Assembly: GCA_037045455.1 (NCBI GenBank)
Contig: JBAOIN010000011.1
Span: forward strand, 1-64,000
Direction of reading: 5' to 3'
DNA length: 64,000 bases
From: JADKAV01 sp037045455
GTDB taxonomy: Bacteria > Actinomycetota > Actinomycetes > S36-B12 > UBA10799
Translations under genes and position numbers: made by a program
Shown: positions 1 through 11,056 of the stretch, piece by piece
Numbering within the stretch: the stretch's first letter is position 1
Layout of the letters: each line of letters begins with the position of its first letter
Notes under the pieces: generated by a model
Told to the model about the DNA's origin: nothing
What the model saw: only the letters and a program-made list of their open reading frames with translations
The model's database searches: none

Positions 1-1060
1 CAATCAGGAGGGTGTTGACCTTGGTTCTGGCAACGTACTTCATCTTTTGGCGTCTGAACCAGGACGTCTGCATCACGTACGAGATGAACGCAGCATCCAG
101 TTCGCTGCGATAGGCGTAGCTGTGGTCGTGAATCGCCACGGGCTCGTCGCCAAGCCAGGCCACTGCCTTGCCCACGTCCTCTGGGGTTTCACCCACGTCA
201 ACTACGACAACATCTCCCGGCTCGGCGAACCTCAGGCGTGACCGAGCATCAACTCGAAGGTGCGATTGCACGTCTCGAGCCCAAGTCTCGTAGTGAGTGT
301 AGATCTCTCCGTAGTGAATGCACGGGACACCGTCGTCCGAGTAGTCGGCCTTGGTGAAGCGCTTGCCTCGGTGGAACGTGCCGAGCTCACCCATCGTCAC
401 CCACCGGAGACCCCCCCCCGCTTCGTCGAACGACAGCAGAGCGTCGCGGTAGTACGCATATTGACGGCGACGGGCTGCCAGCTCCGCCTCCAGCTCCGCC
501 TCCAGCTCCGCCTCCAGCTTCTCCATCGTGTCAAGGACTGCTGCTATCTCGCGCTGCACCGCCAAAGGAGGCACTGGGATTCGGTAGGCCAACAGCTTCG
601 GATACTCAATAGAAGCCACGGAACCTCCCGTCTTGCGTGTGCGCCGGAGAAGTTCGGGCCCTCTCGACCGCAGCAAGTGCGCGAGGTAAGTCGGCAAGAC
701 TGTGTGATCCGGTACGACCGCCTTCATGTCCTGGTTCAACGTGACCGGAACGCTGACGAGCGCAGTGGGCAGAACGCGGTCGAGGATGCTCGATCGGGCA
801 ACCAGTGCGACCGAGTTCGCGGGCACAAGCCGAGTGGCAGAGCTGTTCACCGCGGCTTCAGTTATGTAGTCCTCAGTTTCGGCGAGGCGGGGGCTGCCCA
901 TGTCTTTGGGAGACAACCAGGGAATCGTTCCGTTCGTCCAGAAGTCAGCTCTTCCCTTCGATGGAGTACCACCCCCGTACCAGGTCCCGACATCAGCGAG
1001 CGCCCGGTACTCCACCCCCTTTGGACACAACTCAGCCAACAGCCGCTCGATCTCACTCAC
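1..1060 (-). CDS. hsdS: Type I restriction-modification specificity subunit HsdS (partial, runs off left edge)
   Basis: DNA-recognition subunit that directs a type I methylase/endonuclease to a bipartite target. The frame is open from GTG at 1060 to position 1 (about 353 residues) with no internal stop. It opens MSEIERLLAELCPKGVEY, a usual HsdS start. The first recognition domain covers about residues 20-175 and is followed by the central conserved segment (PVPPLAVQREIAAVLDTMEK). A run of LEAE units comes next (about residues 179-194), and the second domain begins with GELGTFHRGKRF. The start codon overlaps the hsdM stop (GTGA), so the two are translationally coupled. Coding-strand oddities are three perfect 12-bp repeats in the spacer and a run of nine G just before the second domain. 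hsdR is not in the window. The family call is firm; the DNA target is unknown. Confidence 0.9.
   Translation of the reverse strand, partial: MSEIERLLAELCPKGVEYRALADVGTWYGGGTPSKGRADFWTNGTIPWLSPKDMGSPRLAETEDYITEAAVNSSATRLVPANSVALVARSSILDRVLPTALVSVPVTLNQDMKAVVPDHTVLPTYLAHLLRSRGPELLRRTRKTGGSVASIEYPKLLAYRIPVPPLAVQREIAAVLDTMEKLEAELEAELEAELAARRRQYAYYRDALLSFDEAGGGLRWVTMGELGTFHRGKRFTKADYSDDGVPCIHYGEIYTHYETWARDVQSHLRVDARSRLRFAEPGDVVVVDVGETPEDVGKAVAWLGDEPVAIHDHSYAYRSELDAAFISYVMQTSWFRRQKMKYVARTKVNTLLI
411..419 (-). repeat. Run of nine G (coding strand) inside hsdS
   Basis: Nine C on the plus strand, read as nine G in hsdS, lie between the LEAE spacer and the second recognition domain. With nine bases both halves of hsdS are in one frame. 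A gain or loss of one base would remove the second recognition domain. Possible slippage site, or simply a GC-rich run. Confidence 0.6.
480..524 (-). repeat. Tandem 12-bp repeats in the hsdS central spacer (LEAE units)
   Basis: Three identical 12-bp units (480-515), followed by a partial unit that matches at 9 of 12 positions, encode LEAELEAELEAEL between the two recognition domains. In EcoR124-type HsdS proteins the number of a 12-bp spacer repeat (TAEL) sets the gap between the two half-targets. The period is 12 bp, so copy-number changes keep the frame. Confidence 0.8.
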
Positions 1061-2655
1061 GACGCGCCCTCAAGATCAGCCACGATCGCGTCGATCTGCT
1101 CACGCAAGACCTGCTGCCGGGCCACGATCTCGGCGATCTCGGCGTTGAGGGCAACGATGTCGACCGCTTCCGTGGTGTCCTCAGCCTCGACGTACGAACG
1201 TGACCGACGAGGTTGTAGTTGTTGGCGGCCAACTCATCCTCGGCGATCAGCGCACGTGACGTGCGGCATCTCAGCGCGCTGCACGTACAGCATCCAGGAT
1301 CCGCGCTTGCTGTTCGGCCGTCAGCTTGTTCTTGTTCCCCTGGCGAACGAACAGCGACGAGGCATCGATGAACAGCACCGTGTTGTCCGACTTGGACTTC
1401 TTCAGCACGATGATGCAGGTCGCGATCGTGGTGCCGAAGAACAGGTCCGGCGGCAGCTGGATGACCGCGTCGACGTAGTTGTTGTCGATCAGGTATTTGC
1501 GGATCTTGTGCTTCGGCTCCTCCCCGATAGAGGACACCTGGGAACTCGACGATCGCCGCGGTGCCGTCGACAGCCAGCCAGCGTCAGAATGTGCATCGTG
1601 AAGGCGAGATCGGCCTTCGACTTCGGCGCCAGCACGCCCGCGGGAGCGAAGCGGGGGTCGTTGATCAGCAGGGGGTTCGCGTCGCCCTCCCACTTCGATC
1701 GAGTACGGCGGATTCGACACGATCGCCTCGAACGGCTCGTCGTCCCAATGCGCTGGATCCAGCAGGGTGTCACCGTGGGCGATGTCGAACTTCTCGTAGT
1801 TGATGTCGTGCAGGAACATGTTGATGCGGGCACAGGTTGTAGGTGGTCAGGTTGATCTCCTGCCCGAAGAACCCCTGCCGCACGTTGTCCTTGCCCAGGA
1901 CCTTCGCGAACTTCAGCAGCAGCGAACCCGACCCGCACGCCGGGTCGTACACCTTGTTCACCGCCGTCTTGCCCACGACGGTGATACGGGCCAGCAAGCT
2001 CGACTGACCTCCTGCGGAGTGAAGAACTCCCCTCCCGACTTCCCGGCACTGGACGCGTACATCGTCATCAGGTACTCGTAGGCATCCCCGAACGTGTCGA
2101 TGGTGTTCTCGCCGAACTCCGAGCCCAGATCCAAGTCACCGATCGCATCGAGCAGCTTCACCAGCTTCGCGTTGCGCCTGGCAACCGTGTTGCCGAGCTT
2201 GGCGCTATTGACGTCCAGGTCGTCGAACAAGCCCTTGAGGTCGTCCTCGCTGTCACTGCCGACCGCAGACCCCTCGATGTTGCGGAACACCTGCTCGAGC
2301 GTCTCGTTCAGATTGGCGTCATCGCCGGCCGCGCGAGCTCGGACGTTGAAGAACAGCTCGCTGGGCAGGATGTAGAAGCCCTTCTCGTTGGTCGTCTCTA
2401 CCCGGCCGAACTCAGCGTCGGCGTCGGATCAGCCTGCGTGTAGTCGAAGTCGGCGTTGCCGGCCGCGCGCTCCTGCGTGTTGAGGTAGGCAGTGAGGTTC
2501 TCGGAGATGAACCGGTAGAAGAGCAGGCCGAGCACATAGGACTTGAAGTCCCACCCGTCGACGCTGCCGCGCAGGTCGTTGGCGATTCGCCAGATGGTCT
2601 TGTGGAGCTCGGCGCGCTGCAGTTCCTTGCGGACGGCGGTCTCAGCAGTGCTCAC
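1057..2655 (-). CDS. hsdM: Type I restriction-modification methyltransferase subunit HsdM (frame disrupted)
   Basis: N6-adenine methylase subunit that pairs with HsdS. Homology is continuous from GTG 2655 to the TGA at 1057 but runs through several frames. Pieces in order: an N-terminal helical domain (KSYVLGLLFYRFISENL); GEFFTPQEVS; the SAM-binding segment VYDPACGSGSLLLKFAKV; the catalytic NPPYS motif; VIQLPPDLFFGTTIAT; and a C-terminal ANNYNL then YVEAEDTTEAVDIV. Frame breaks fall near 2430, 2000, 1830, 1690, 1570 and 1200. The break near 2000 is repaired by removing two T residues, and the one near 2430 by adding one C. hsdS just downstream is intact and nearby housekeeping genes show similar breaks, so I infer assembly indels. 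True decay is the alternative. Confidence 0.8.
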
Positions 2656-2818
2656 CGCAGCCTCCCCTTCGCGCCTGATCCCGACTTCCCCGAAGTTAGC
2701 GGAATTGGGGTTATCGGGGCTCAGGAAGGGTGGCCCTTGCAGGCGTCAAACGCTGTGGATCGTGCTGCCGCAGTTTTGTCAGACCCCTATGCGAACCTGT
2801 GTTCGAGGAGGTGGTCAC

Positions 2819-4045
2819 ATGTCGTTGGAGATCTCGCAGCAGGCGCAACGCCGGCGCCGCATCCACGACTCTCTGCCGACCGACCACCCTGCCGTGCTGG
2901 ACCAGATTCTCGCCCTGATGGATGAGTTGCCTGACCCTTCCGAGTTGTCCATCAACGAGACAGCTGGTTCTCTGAGCCCCGCTGCGACCGCTCGCAACCG
3001 CATGGAAGCGTGGCTGACAGCTGTGGCCGCCGAGGCGGACGCCCGCGGGACGGCCAAGATGCTGCTCGCGGGGACTACCGGAACTATGGTCGGGGCGGCC
3101 ACGAACTCCAATCCAGCTGCGGGATCCGGCCTCGTGAACACCGGCCGGGAGCTGCGCTGTCTACCTGCAGTGGCGGCGGCGTTTCGGGAGGGTCGGATCA
3201 GCTCCTGGCACGTCACGGCGCTGGCCGAGGCCGCACCGCGAATCGACGGCTTCCAGCAGATCGAGGACTCCCTGGCGGAACTGGCTTCGCAGGTCGAGCC
3301 CAAGGAGTTGCGCCGCATTCTCGACGTCCTGATCTGCCAATCCATTCCAGAGGGCGCGGACATCGACCACGACAAGCAGCGCACGCGCCGCGGCCTCAAG
3401 CTGGGTGAGCGCCAGGACGGGATGTGGAAGCTGTCCGGGCTGCTGGACGGGATCACGGGCCAGAAGCTGCATGACGCACTGCAACCCCTGATGGCGCACA
3501 CCGGGCCGACCGACAACCGGTCAGCGACCCAACGGCGGGCCGATGCCTTGGACGATCTGATGAGCATGGCCCGAGCCAACACCCGGCCATTGGGGGTTTC
3601 GGGGCTGACCGTGCTGATCGATGTCGAAAATCTGCCCGAGGGGATCAAAGCCGCGCTGGAGGACGGCACGCTGCTCGGCCCGGATACCTTCGACTGGGTC
3701 AGTTGCAGTGTGGCGCTGGCAGCCGTCTTCGGGCAGAAGACGCCGAAGGGCTTCCGACCGTTGGCGCTGGCTCGGTCCAAGCGCCGCGCCACCCACGACC
3801 AGTGGCTGGCGCTTGTGGCCCGTGACCGGGGCTGCATCCGGTGCGGCAAGCCGCCTCGCTACACAGAGGCGCACCACATCATCCACTGGCGGGACGGCGG
3901 TTTGACTGATCTGTCGAATCTGTGCCTGCTGTGTTCACGATGTCATCACGACCTGCACATGGGCGACTTCGACGTGTTGATGGGCGCCGACGGCATACCC
4001 ACACTGGTCTCGGGAAGAGGGCCACCCAGGAGCCGGACTGGGTGA
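2819..4045 (+). CDS. DUF222 domain / HNH endonuclease protein (13E12 repeat family)
   Basis: Protein of 408 residues of the actinobacterial 13E12/REP family, with an N-terminal DUF222 region (about residues 30-300) and a C-terminal HNH nuclease motif. The HNH core reads RDRGCIRCGKPP then AHHIIHWRDGG, with two further CxxC-like pairs (CLLCSRCHHDLH), as expected for a zinc-bound HNH finger. The ATG at 2819 is chosen because GGAGG lies 8 nt upstream; the same frame is open further upstream without protein-like sequence. The family is often multicopy and has been linked to mobile sequences; its cellular role is not established. It is divergent from hsdM across 163 bp. Confidence 0.85.
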   Translation: MSLEISQQAQRRRRIHDSLPTDHPAVLDQILALMDELPDPSELSINETAGSLSPAATARNRMEAWLTAVAAEADARGTAKMLLAGTTGTMVGAATNSNPAAGSGLVNTGRELRCLPAVAAAFREGRISSWHVTALAEAAPRIDGFQQIEDSLAELASQVEPKELRRILDVLICQSIPEGADIDHDKQRTRRGLKLGERQDGMWKLSGLLDGITGQKLHDALQPLMAHTGPTDNRSATQRRADALDDLMSMARANTRPLGVSGLTVLIDVENLPEGIKAALEDGTLLGPDTFDWVSCSVALAAVFGQKTPKGFRPLALARSKRRATHDQWLALVARDRGCIRCGKPPRYTEAHHIIHWRDGGLTDLSNLCLLCSRCHHDLHMGDFDVLMGADGIPTLVSGRGPPRSRTG

Positions 4046-4056
4046 GGCGGCGACCG

Positions 4057-4524
4057 TCAGACCTCGAGTACCAACTCCACGAACTTCTGCCCGCCAGGTC
4101 CGTCGAAGGTCCGCACGGGCTGGAAACCTGCAGATCGCCCCACTCGCTGGGACCGGGTGTTGAACTGCGCCACAACCGCGCGGATACGCTGCGCCCCGAG
4201 CTGCTCGCGCGCGAACTCGACGACTCAATGGCATCAGAGCGGTTCCTACCCGTTGCCCGAGCAAGTCAGGACGCAGACCGGCGCCCACATCCACGACGCC
4301 GTCCTCGTGCTCCTGCCCGAGGACGCGCGCTTCTGCACCGAAACACACGAAACCGACCAAGTCGTCGCCGTCGTAGACCGGACGGTAGTCCGGATGCAGG
4401 AAGACGTCGCGAGCCGAGCCGTCGTACAAGTCAAACGGCGCCTCATAGCGCCAGGCCGCGACAGCATCCGCCTCGCGGGGCACCAACGGCCGATCCAGAA
4501 CGCGCAAGCCGTCCGGATGTGCCG

Positions 4525-4528
<4 letters not shown>
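4057..4528 (-). CDS. GNAT family N-acetyltransferase (one frame break)
   Basis: Predicted GCN5-related acetyltransferase of about 155 residues. The N-terminal part contains YDGDDLVGFVCFGAEARV and DVGAGLRPDLLGQ (the beta-4/acetyl-CoA loop region). After a break near 4250 the second frame continues with REQLGAQRIRAVVAQFNTRS and GFQPVRTF, the usual C-terminal GNAT strands. GTG at 4528 overlaps the stop of the acyl-CoA dehydrogenase gene (GTGA), so it is the last gene of the 8.7-4.06 kb operon. The substrate cannot be inferred. Confidence 0.7.
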
Positions 4529-5624
<1,096 letters not shown>

Positions 5625-5633
5625 GGGCTCAAC

Positions 5634-6784
5634 CTACGCGTCGTACGGAGACTGCGGGATGCCTTCTGGGCGACGCATCAACGCCTCCAGATCCGGACGC
5701 CGCGAGTCGTCGTGGCCGGACGCGTCGAAGTAGATGCCGTTGCGCTGGCTGGGCATGCGCTCGTCCATCAACGTGAGCAGTGCATAGGCCCGTTCATCAG
5801 CCGGGAACAGATTGTTGATGTCCAGCCCCCGCGGCCACAGGCGCCAGGCCCAGACCACCGACGCCTCGTAGGACAAGCACGATCACGTTGGAGGCCAGGA
5901 ACAGCACCGAAATGAACGCGATCACCGTCGTCATCGCGCCGTACACAGCCGAGGAGTTGGTGCAGGAAGCGACCCACGATCACCCCGGCCAGCTGCAGGA
6001 TCAATGAGATCGGCCAAGGCCCCGGCCACCGCGCCGGGCACGATCTCGCCAGGAGCTGGATCGGCCGGCGGCACAGCAACGTTCGGGCGCGACGAACAAG
6101 CGCGACTGCCGACGACCATGAACCGACTGACCGCTTGCACGAACCCCTGCCACTGCGCCGGCAGGTGCTGGCTGGTCCACAGCGATGTCGCGGCGAGCAG
6201 CACGATGCCGATGCCCGAGCATCCAGCAGCATCGACAGCACGCGCAGGTAGCGCGGCCCGAAGCCGTACCGGAAGCGGTAGGGCACGCAGAAGATCTGAT
6301 TGACCATGGCGTAGAACGCGAACGCCGCACCGGTGCCCGGCCAGCAGCAGACCCGAGCAGTGCGACGACCAGCGCCGGACCGCTGCCGGGCAGCGATGCG
6401 TAGGAGTCGATGATCTGCTGCTGGAACGACGGTGGCACGACCTGCCGCACGAGATCGTTGACGAGATCCGGGTTGTTCTCCGCGATCATCCGCAGGATCG
6501 CGTAGCCACCGATGGCCAGCGGGAAGATCCCGAACAGGGTGTAGTAGGCGAGCAGCGCGGCCAGCCGGCTGCCCTCGTCGTCGGCGTACTTCTTGAACAC
6601 CGCGTACCCGAATGCCACAGGCCGGAATCTGGCCTGCGCGCGATCGACCAGCCGACTGGTTCCCAGTACCACCTTCTCGACGCGCCAGCGCGGGGCCGCT
6701 GTGAGACGTCTCCGGCGCCGCAGCGCCGTAGTCCCGTTCGCGATCCTCCCACGGCCGGTAGAAGGGGTCTTCCGGGCTGGTCAC
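5634..6784 (-). CDS. YihY/BrkB-type multi-span membrane protein (frame disrupted)
   Basis: Integral membrane protein of the YihY (formerly ribonuclease BN) family, about 380 residues. After a polar N-terminus comes VFKKYADDEGSRLAALLAYYTLFGIFP, cut here as FKKYADDEGSRLAALLAYYT and FGIFPLAIGGY, the conserved first transmembrane hairpin with the SALLAYY-like signature. Later helices are split by frame breaks near 6350, 6210, 6060 and 5870. The C-terminal tail RNGIYFDASGHDDSRRP is hydrophilic and in one frame. GTG 6784 overlaps the peptidase stop by 4 nt. The family has been suggested to act in export or envelope function, but no activity is settled. Confidence 0.75.
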
Positions 6785-8719
6785 CAGATGCGCACGCGCT
6801 CGTCCGGCGCCCGCCACATGCCGTCCCCCGACTCGACGCCGAACGCCTCGAAGAAGGCGTCGGTGTTGACCAGCGTGCCGAACACCCGGAACTCCGGCGG
6901 GGAGTGCGGGTCGATCGTGATGCGGCGCACGGCCTCTTCGGGCCGGGTCTTTGCGCGCCAGACATGGGCGAAACCCACGAAGAACCGCTGCGCGCCGCTC
7001 AGGCCGTCGATGACCGGCGGCTCCTGGCCATCCAGGGACAGCAGGTAGGCACGGTAGGCGACGGCCAGGCCCGAGACGTCAGCGATGTTCTCGCCCAGGG
7101 TGAGTTCGCCGTTGATCCGGTGCCCCTCGACGGGCTCATACTGCGCGTACTGGTCGACCAGGATCTGGGTGCGGTTGCGAAACGCCTCGTGGTCGGCGTC
7201 GGTCCACCAGTTGCGCAGGTTCCCGTCGCCGTCGAACTGGCAGCCCTGGTCGTCGAAGCCGTGCGAGATCTCGTGCCCGATGACCGCGCCGATCGCGCCG
7301 TAGTTGACCGCGTCGTCGGCTTCCATCGTGAAGAACGGTGGCTGCAGAATTCCGGCCGGGAACACGATCTCGTTGAGCTCGGGGTTGTAGTAGGCGTTCA
7401 CGGTCTGGGCGTTCATGTGCCACTCGTCGCGGTCCACCGGACCGCCCAGCTTGTTCACCTCGTAGTCGTGGTGGAACTCTCGTGCGGCGCGCACCGACGC
7501 GATCAGGTCGCCGGGGACGACCTGCAGGCTGGAGTAGTCCATCCACTTGTCGGGGTAGCCGATCTTCGGGGTGAACGCCGCGAGCTTCGCGTGCGCCTCG
7601 CGCTTGGTGGCTTCGGTCATCCAGTCCAATCCATCGATGGACGCCTCGAAGGCCTTCTGCACGTTGCCGACGAGCTCGAGCATCCGCGCCTTGTTCTCCG
7701 GTGGGAAGTGGCGCGTCACGTACTCCTGCCCGACGGCTTCGCCCAGCAGCCCCTCGACGAGGTCCACACCCCGCTTCCAGCGCGGCCGCATCTGCGGTAC
7801 ACCGCGCAGGACCTTGCCGTAGAACTCGAACGATGCCTGCACGGTCTCTTCGCTGAGCAAGCCGGTGAAGGAACTGAGGATCCGCCAGCGCACATACGCC
7901 CGCCAGTCGTCCAGCGGGACCTCGTTGATGGCCTGGGCCACGGCCTGGGCGTAGTCCGGCTGCCCGATGTTGAGCGTGTCGATCCGCTCGAGTGCGCCCG
8001 CTTCGGCAAGGTAGGCCGGCCAGTCGTATCCGGGCGTGAGTTCGGTGAGCTCGACCAGCGGGTACTGGTTGTAGGTCTTGATCGGGTCGCGGTTGGCAAC
8101 CGGCGTCCAGTGCGACTGCGCGAGCCGGGTCTCCAGCGCGACGATCCGCTCCGCCTCGTCGTCGCCACCCAAACCGGTGCGCTCCAGCATGGCGGCGACG
8201 TGCTCGCGGTAGGCCTTACGCTGCTCCGCGAACTGCTCGCCGAGGTAGTAGTCGCGGTCGGGCATGCCCAGACCGCTCTGCCACATGTCCAGCACGTAGC
8301 GGGTGGAATCCCGGTTGTCCTGGTGCACCGCGCCACCCAGCGGCGCTGCGATGCCTGCGCGCTCAAGCCGGCCGAACAGCGCAGGCAACTCGGAGGCGTC
8401 CTTGACCCGGGCAACCTCCTCGAACAGGTCCCGGATGGGGTCCAGCCCGGCGGCGTCGATGGCGTCGGTGTCCATGAACGCGTTGAACAGCACCGCGATC
8501 CGTCCGGCATTGGTCGACCGGGTCCGGCTCGGCTGCTGCGAGGTCCTCGATGATGGTTCGCAGTTGGTCCTGGGCCTTGTCGTGCAGATCGGTGAACGAG
8601 GCGAACTCGGCCTTGTCGTCGGGGATCTCGAACGTGTCCAGCCACTGCCCGAGCCAGTGCCGGTAGAAATCGTCCTGCACACGCACGGACGTGTCCTGCC
8701 ACGAGGGGTTGAAGACCAT
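6781..8719 (-). CDS. M13 family zinc metallopeptidase (neprilysin/PepO-like; one frame break)
   Basis: Endopeptidase of about 645 residues. The zinc motif HEISH lies near residue 483 within VIGHEISHGFDDQG; the third ligand motif GENIADVSGLAVAY and the substrate-binding NAYYNP follow family order, and the C-terminus ends RVRIW, close to the usual CxxW ending. ATG 8719 starts MVFNPSWQDTSVRVQDDFYRH; this frame ends near 8515 and the remaining protein continues in another frame. The join is repaired by removing one base in a GG pair near 8520. No signal peptide is visible, so it is probably cytoplasmic as in many bacterial PepO-like enzymes. First gene of a four-gene overlapping operon. Confidence 0.88.
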
Positions 8720-8768
8720 GGACTTAAGCCTATGTAAGGGGTCCGACGGGTGCTAGCGGCAAGGGCTT

Positions 8769-8805
8769 TGTGACGCACAGACCAGAAACTGGTCGCGGAG
8801 TCACA
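8769..8805 (-). terminator. Inverted repeat after rdgB, likely transcription terminator
   Basis: Two nested perfect arms, TGTGAC with GTCACA and GACCAG with CTGGTC around an AAA loop, lie 4 nt beyond the rdgB stop and before the M13 peptidase gene. It would end the long clpS-rdgB operon. No T-run follows. Confidence 0.6.
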
Positions 8806-8808
8806 TAG

Positions 8809-9399
8809 CTAGACCAATCTCGCCGCCAGCGCCCGGAACGCCCGCCCCCGGTGGCTGATCGCGTGCTTCGCCTCGCTGCTGAGCTCGGCTGTGGTGCGCG
8901 GGCCGGCGTCGGTGGGCACCTCGAAGATCGGGTCGTAGCCGAACCCGTTGTGACCGCGGGGTTCGAACGTCAGCACTCCGGTCACCGACCCCAGCTCGAC
9001 TGCCTCCCGGCCGTCCGGCCACACGGCGACCGCGGCGCAGACGAACTGCGCTGCCCGGTACTCCGCGGGCACGTCGGACAACTGCGCAAGCAACAGGTCC
9101 AGGTTCGCCCGGTCGTCCCCGTGCCGGCCGGACCAGCGCGCACTGAACACCCCCGGCGCTCCGCCCAGGACATCGACCGAAAGTCCACTGTCATCAGCGA
9201 TCGCCGGCAGCCCGGTGGCGGCCACCACGGCACGGGCTTTGATCAACGCATTTTCGGCGAACGTCACGCCGGTTTCCGGGGTGTCGGGGACCTCGATGTC
9301 ATCCAGAGTCAGGATCTGCTCGGTCACGCCGGCGTCGGCCAGGATCGCCACCAGTTCGGCGAGTTTGCCGCGGTTGCGGGTGGCCAGCACGTAGGTCAC
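8809..9399 (-). CDS. rdgB: dITP/XTP pyrophosphatase (HAM1/RdgB family)
   Basis: Nucleotide-pool sanitation enzyme that hydrolyses dITP, ITP and XTP to the monophosphates. 196 residues, full family length. It starts VTYVLATRNRGKLAEL (the family's substrate loop) and contains ADDSGLSVDVLGGAPGVFSAR, the signature with catalytic aspartate and metal ligands, then FGYDPIFEV near the C-terminus. GTG 9399 overlaps the rph stop (GTGA). The rph-rdgB pairing is common in actinobacteria. Confidence 0.95.
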   Translation of the reverse strand: MTYVLATRNRGKLAELVAILADAGVTEQILTLDDIEVPDTPETGVTFAENALIKARAVVAATGLPAIADDSGLSVDVLGGAPGVFSARWSGRHGDDRANLDLLLAQLSDVPAEYRAAQFVCAAVAVWPDGREAVELGSVTGVLTFEPRGHNGFGYDPIFEVPTDAGPRTTAELSSEAKHAISHRGRAFRALAARLV

Positions 9400-10193
9400 G
9401 CCCTGCCGCCTGGCTGCGCTCCGGAGGCGACCGTGGCCGGACCACCGTCGAGCAAGCGGCCGACTGCCGGACCCTGCCCCGCGAGTGCGGCTTCCTGCAA
9501 AGCGGTCAATTGCGCGCACCCCTGCTGCGCCAGGCCCAGCAGGGCATCGAGGGTCGCCCGGTCGAACGGCTCCCCTTCGGCCGTCCCCTGCACCTCCACG
9601 AAATGTCCCTCGCCGGTCATCACGACATTCATGTCGGTGTCGGCGTTGACGTCGTCGTCGTAGTGCAGGTCCAGCCGCGGCTCGCCGTCCACGACTCCGA
9701 CGCTGACGGCAGCCACCGACGAGCGGATCGGCCACTGCTTGAGCAAGCCCTGCTCTTGCGCCCAGCGGCAGGCGTCCACGACGGCGAGGTAGGCGCCGGT
9801 GATCGCAGCGGTCCGGGTCCCGCCGTCGGCCTGCAGCACGTCGCAGTCGACCTGAATCGTGTTCTCGCCCAGAGCGGCATCGTCGATGGCGGCACGCAGC
9901 GCCCGGCCGATCAGCCGGCTGATCTCCTGCGTGCGCCCACCCGGGCGGCCCTTGATGCTCTCGCGGGCGCCCCGGGTGTCGGTCGAGCGCGGCAGCATCG
10001 CGTACTCCGCAGTGATCCAGCCCTTGCCCGAGTCCTTGCGCCAACGCGGAACCCCGGCCGCGAACGTCGCCACGCACAACACCCGGGTGCGGCCGAACTC
10101 GACCAGGCAGGAGCCTTCCCCGTTGTCCTGCCAGCCACGGTGGAAACGGATGGGACGCAGATGATCGGCGGCACGGCCGTCGGAGCGGGACAT
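9396..10193 (-). CDS. rph: Ribonuclease PH
   Basis: Phosphate-dependent 3'-5' exoribonuclease that trims tRNA 3' ends. 265 residues. Starts MSRSDGRAADHLRPI with the typical GEGSCLVEFGRTRVLC segment, KDSGKGWITAEYAMLPRST, and RSVAAVSVG-like strands (SSVAAVSVGVVDGE), ending with a Gly/Ala-rich tail. ATG 10193 is chosen over an upstream in-frame ATG at 10274 because the conserved SRSDGR start lies there and the upstream stretch falls inside a dispersed repeat. Overlaps rdgB by 4 nt. Confidence 0.95.
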   Translation of the reverse strand: MSRSDGRAADHLRPIRFHRGWQDNGEGSCLVEFGRTRVLCVATFAAGVPRWRKDSGKGWITAEYAMLPRSTDTRGARESIKGRPGGRTQEISRLIGRALRAAIDDAALGENTIQVDCDVLQADGGTRTAAITGAYLAVVDACRWAQEQGLLKQWPIRSSVAAVSVGVVDGEPRLDLHYDDDVNADTDMNVVMTGEGHFVEVQGTAEGEPFDRATLDALLGLAQQGCAQLTALQEAALAGQGPAVGRLLDGGPATVASGAQPGGRA

Positions 10194-10225
10194 GGCTTCG
10201 ACTCTACGGGTCGGCCGCCCCCGCG

Positions 10226-10302
10226 GTTTTGTCGCATTGTTGTCGTTAACCTCGGCGTGTCGCGAGCACTTCACGACAGCGCGGGCAACTTCGCGACAAA
10301 AC
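10226..10302. repeat. 77-bp dispersed repeat with 10-bp terminal inverted repeats (copy 1)
   Basis: Bounded by GTTTTGTCGC and its perfect complement GCGACAAAAC. A second copy of the same length lies at 22286-22362; a hand alignment gives 13 mismatches in 77. It sits between the MBL gene and rph in an otherwise tight operon. Confidence 0.8.
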
Positions 10303-10308
10303 GCGCGG

Positions 10309-11056
10309 CTAGACCTCGAGCACCAATCCGCTGTGCGCCACGGTCAGATCCCCGTCGTAGGTGGCCGCGGCCTCGGCCTGTACCTGCGCGACGTCGTTCC
10401 AGGCCACCAAGTGGGTGAGCACCAAGCGCCCGACCCCGGCAGCCATCGCGTGCTCGGCGGCCTGGCCGCCGGTGAGGTGCAGGTCGGTCGGGTTGTCCGG
10501 GCGGTCGACGAACGACGCCTCGTACAGCGCGAGATCAGCGCCCCGGGAGATCTCCACCAGCGCCGGCGTGGGCCCGGTGTCCCCGGAGTACACCACGCTG
10601 CGACCTCCCGCCGTCACCCGCAGCGCGTACGTCTCCACCGGATGCACGACCCGAATCGTGGTCACGCTGAACGGGCCGATCTGCGTGGCCTGCGGCGCGT
10701 GGCGCATGAAGTTGAACTCGTCGTTCATGCCCGGGTTCTTCGACAGGCCATAGGCCGCGGCCATTCGCGCGCCAGTGCCGGCCGGCCCGAAAACCGGGAT
10801 GCGTGGCGCCGGACCCTTCGGGTGGTACTTGCGCGCCACGTAGTAGGAGCACAGGTCGATGCAGTGGTCAACGTGCAGGTGGCTCAAGAACACGGCGTCG
10901 ATGCCGTAGATGTCGGTGTGATTCTGCAATGCCCCCAGCGAGCCGTTGCCCAGGTCCAGCAGGATGGAACACCCGTCGTGTTCCAGCAGGTAGCAGGAGG
11001 CAGGGGTGGTCGGGACCGGGGTAGGACCCGGCGCATCCCACAACTGTCAGCCTCAT
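10309..11056 (-). CDS. MBL-fold metallohydrolase (Rv1339-like; one frame break)
   Basis: Metallo-beta-lactamase-fold enzyme of about 248 residues. It begins MRLTVVGCAGSYPGP and carries the metal motif HLHVDHCID (HxHxDH), HPVETYALRV, YSGDTGPT and a late THLVAW. One extra C near 11003-11006 splits the first 17 codons from the rest; removing it gives GPDTPASCYLLEH, the family sequence. The gene occupies the place of Rv1339 between murI and rph; that protein has been reported to degrade cyclic nucleotides, so a phosphodiesterase role is plausible but unproven here. ATG 11056 overlaps the murI stop. Confidence 0.85.

Noticed and set aside
480..524. Short direct repeats considered as a CRISPR array
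   Set aside because: Units are contiguous 12-mers without spacers and they encode LEAE units in frame within hsdS. No cas genes are present.
1057..2655. Calling hsdM a true pseudogene
   Set aside because: Break density is similar in neighbouring housekeeping-type genes and hsdS downstream is intact, so sequence error is the simpler reading.
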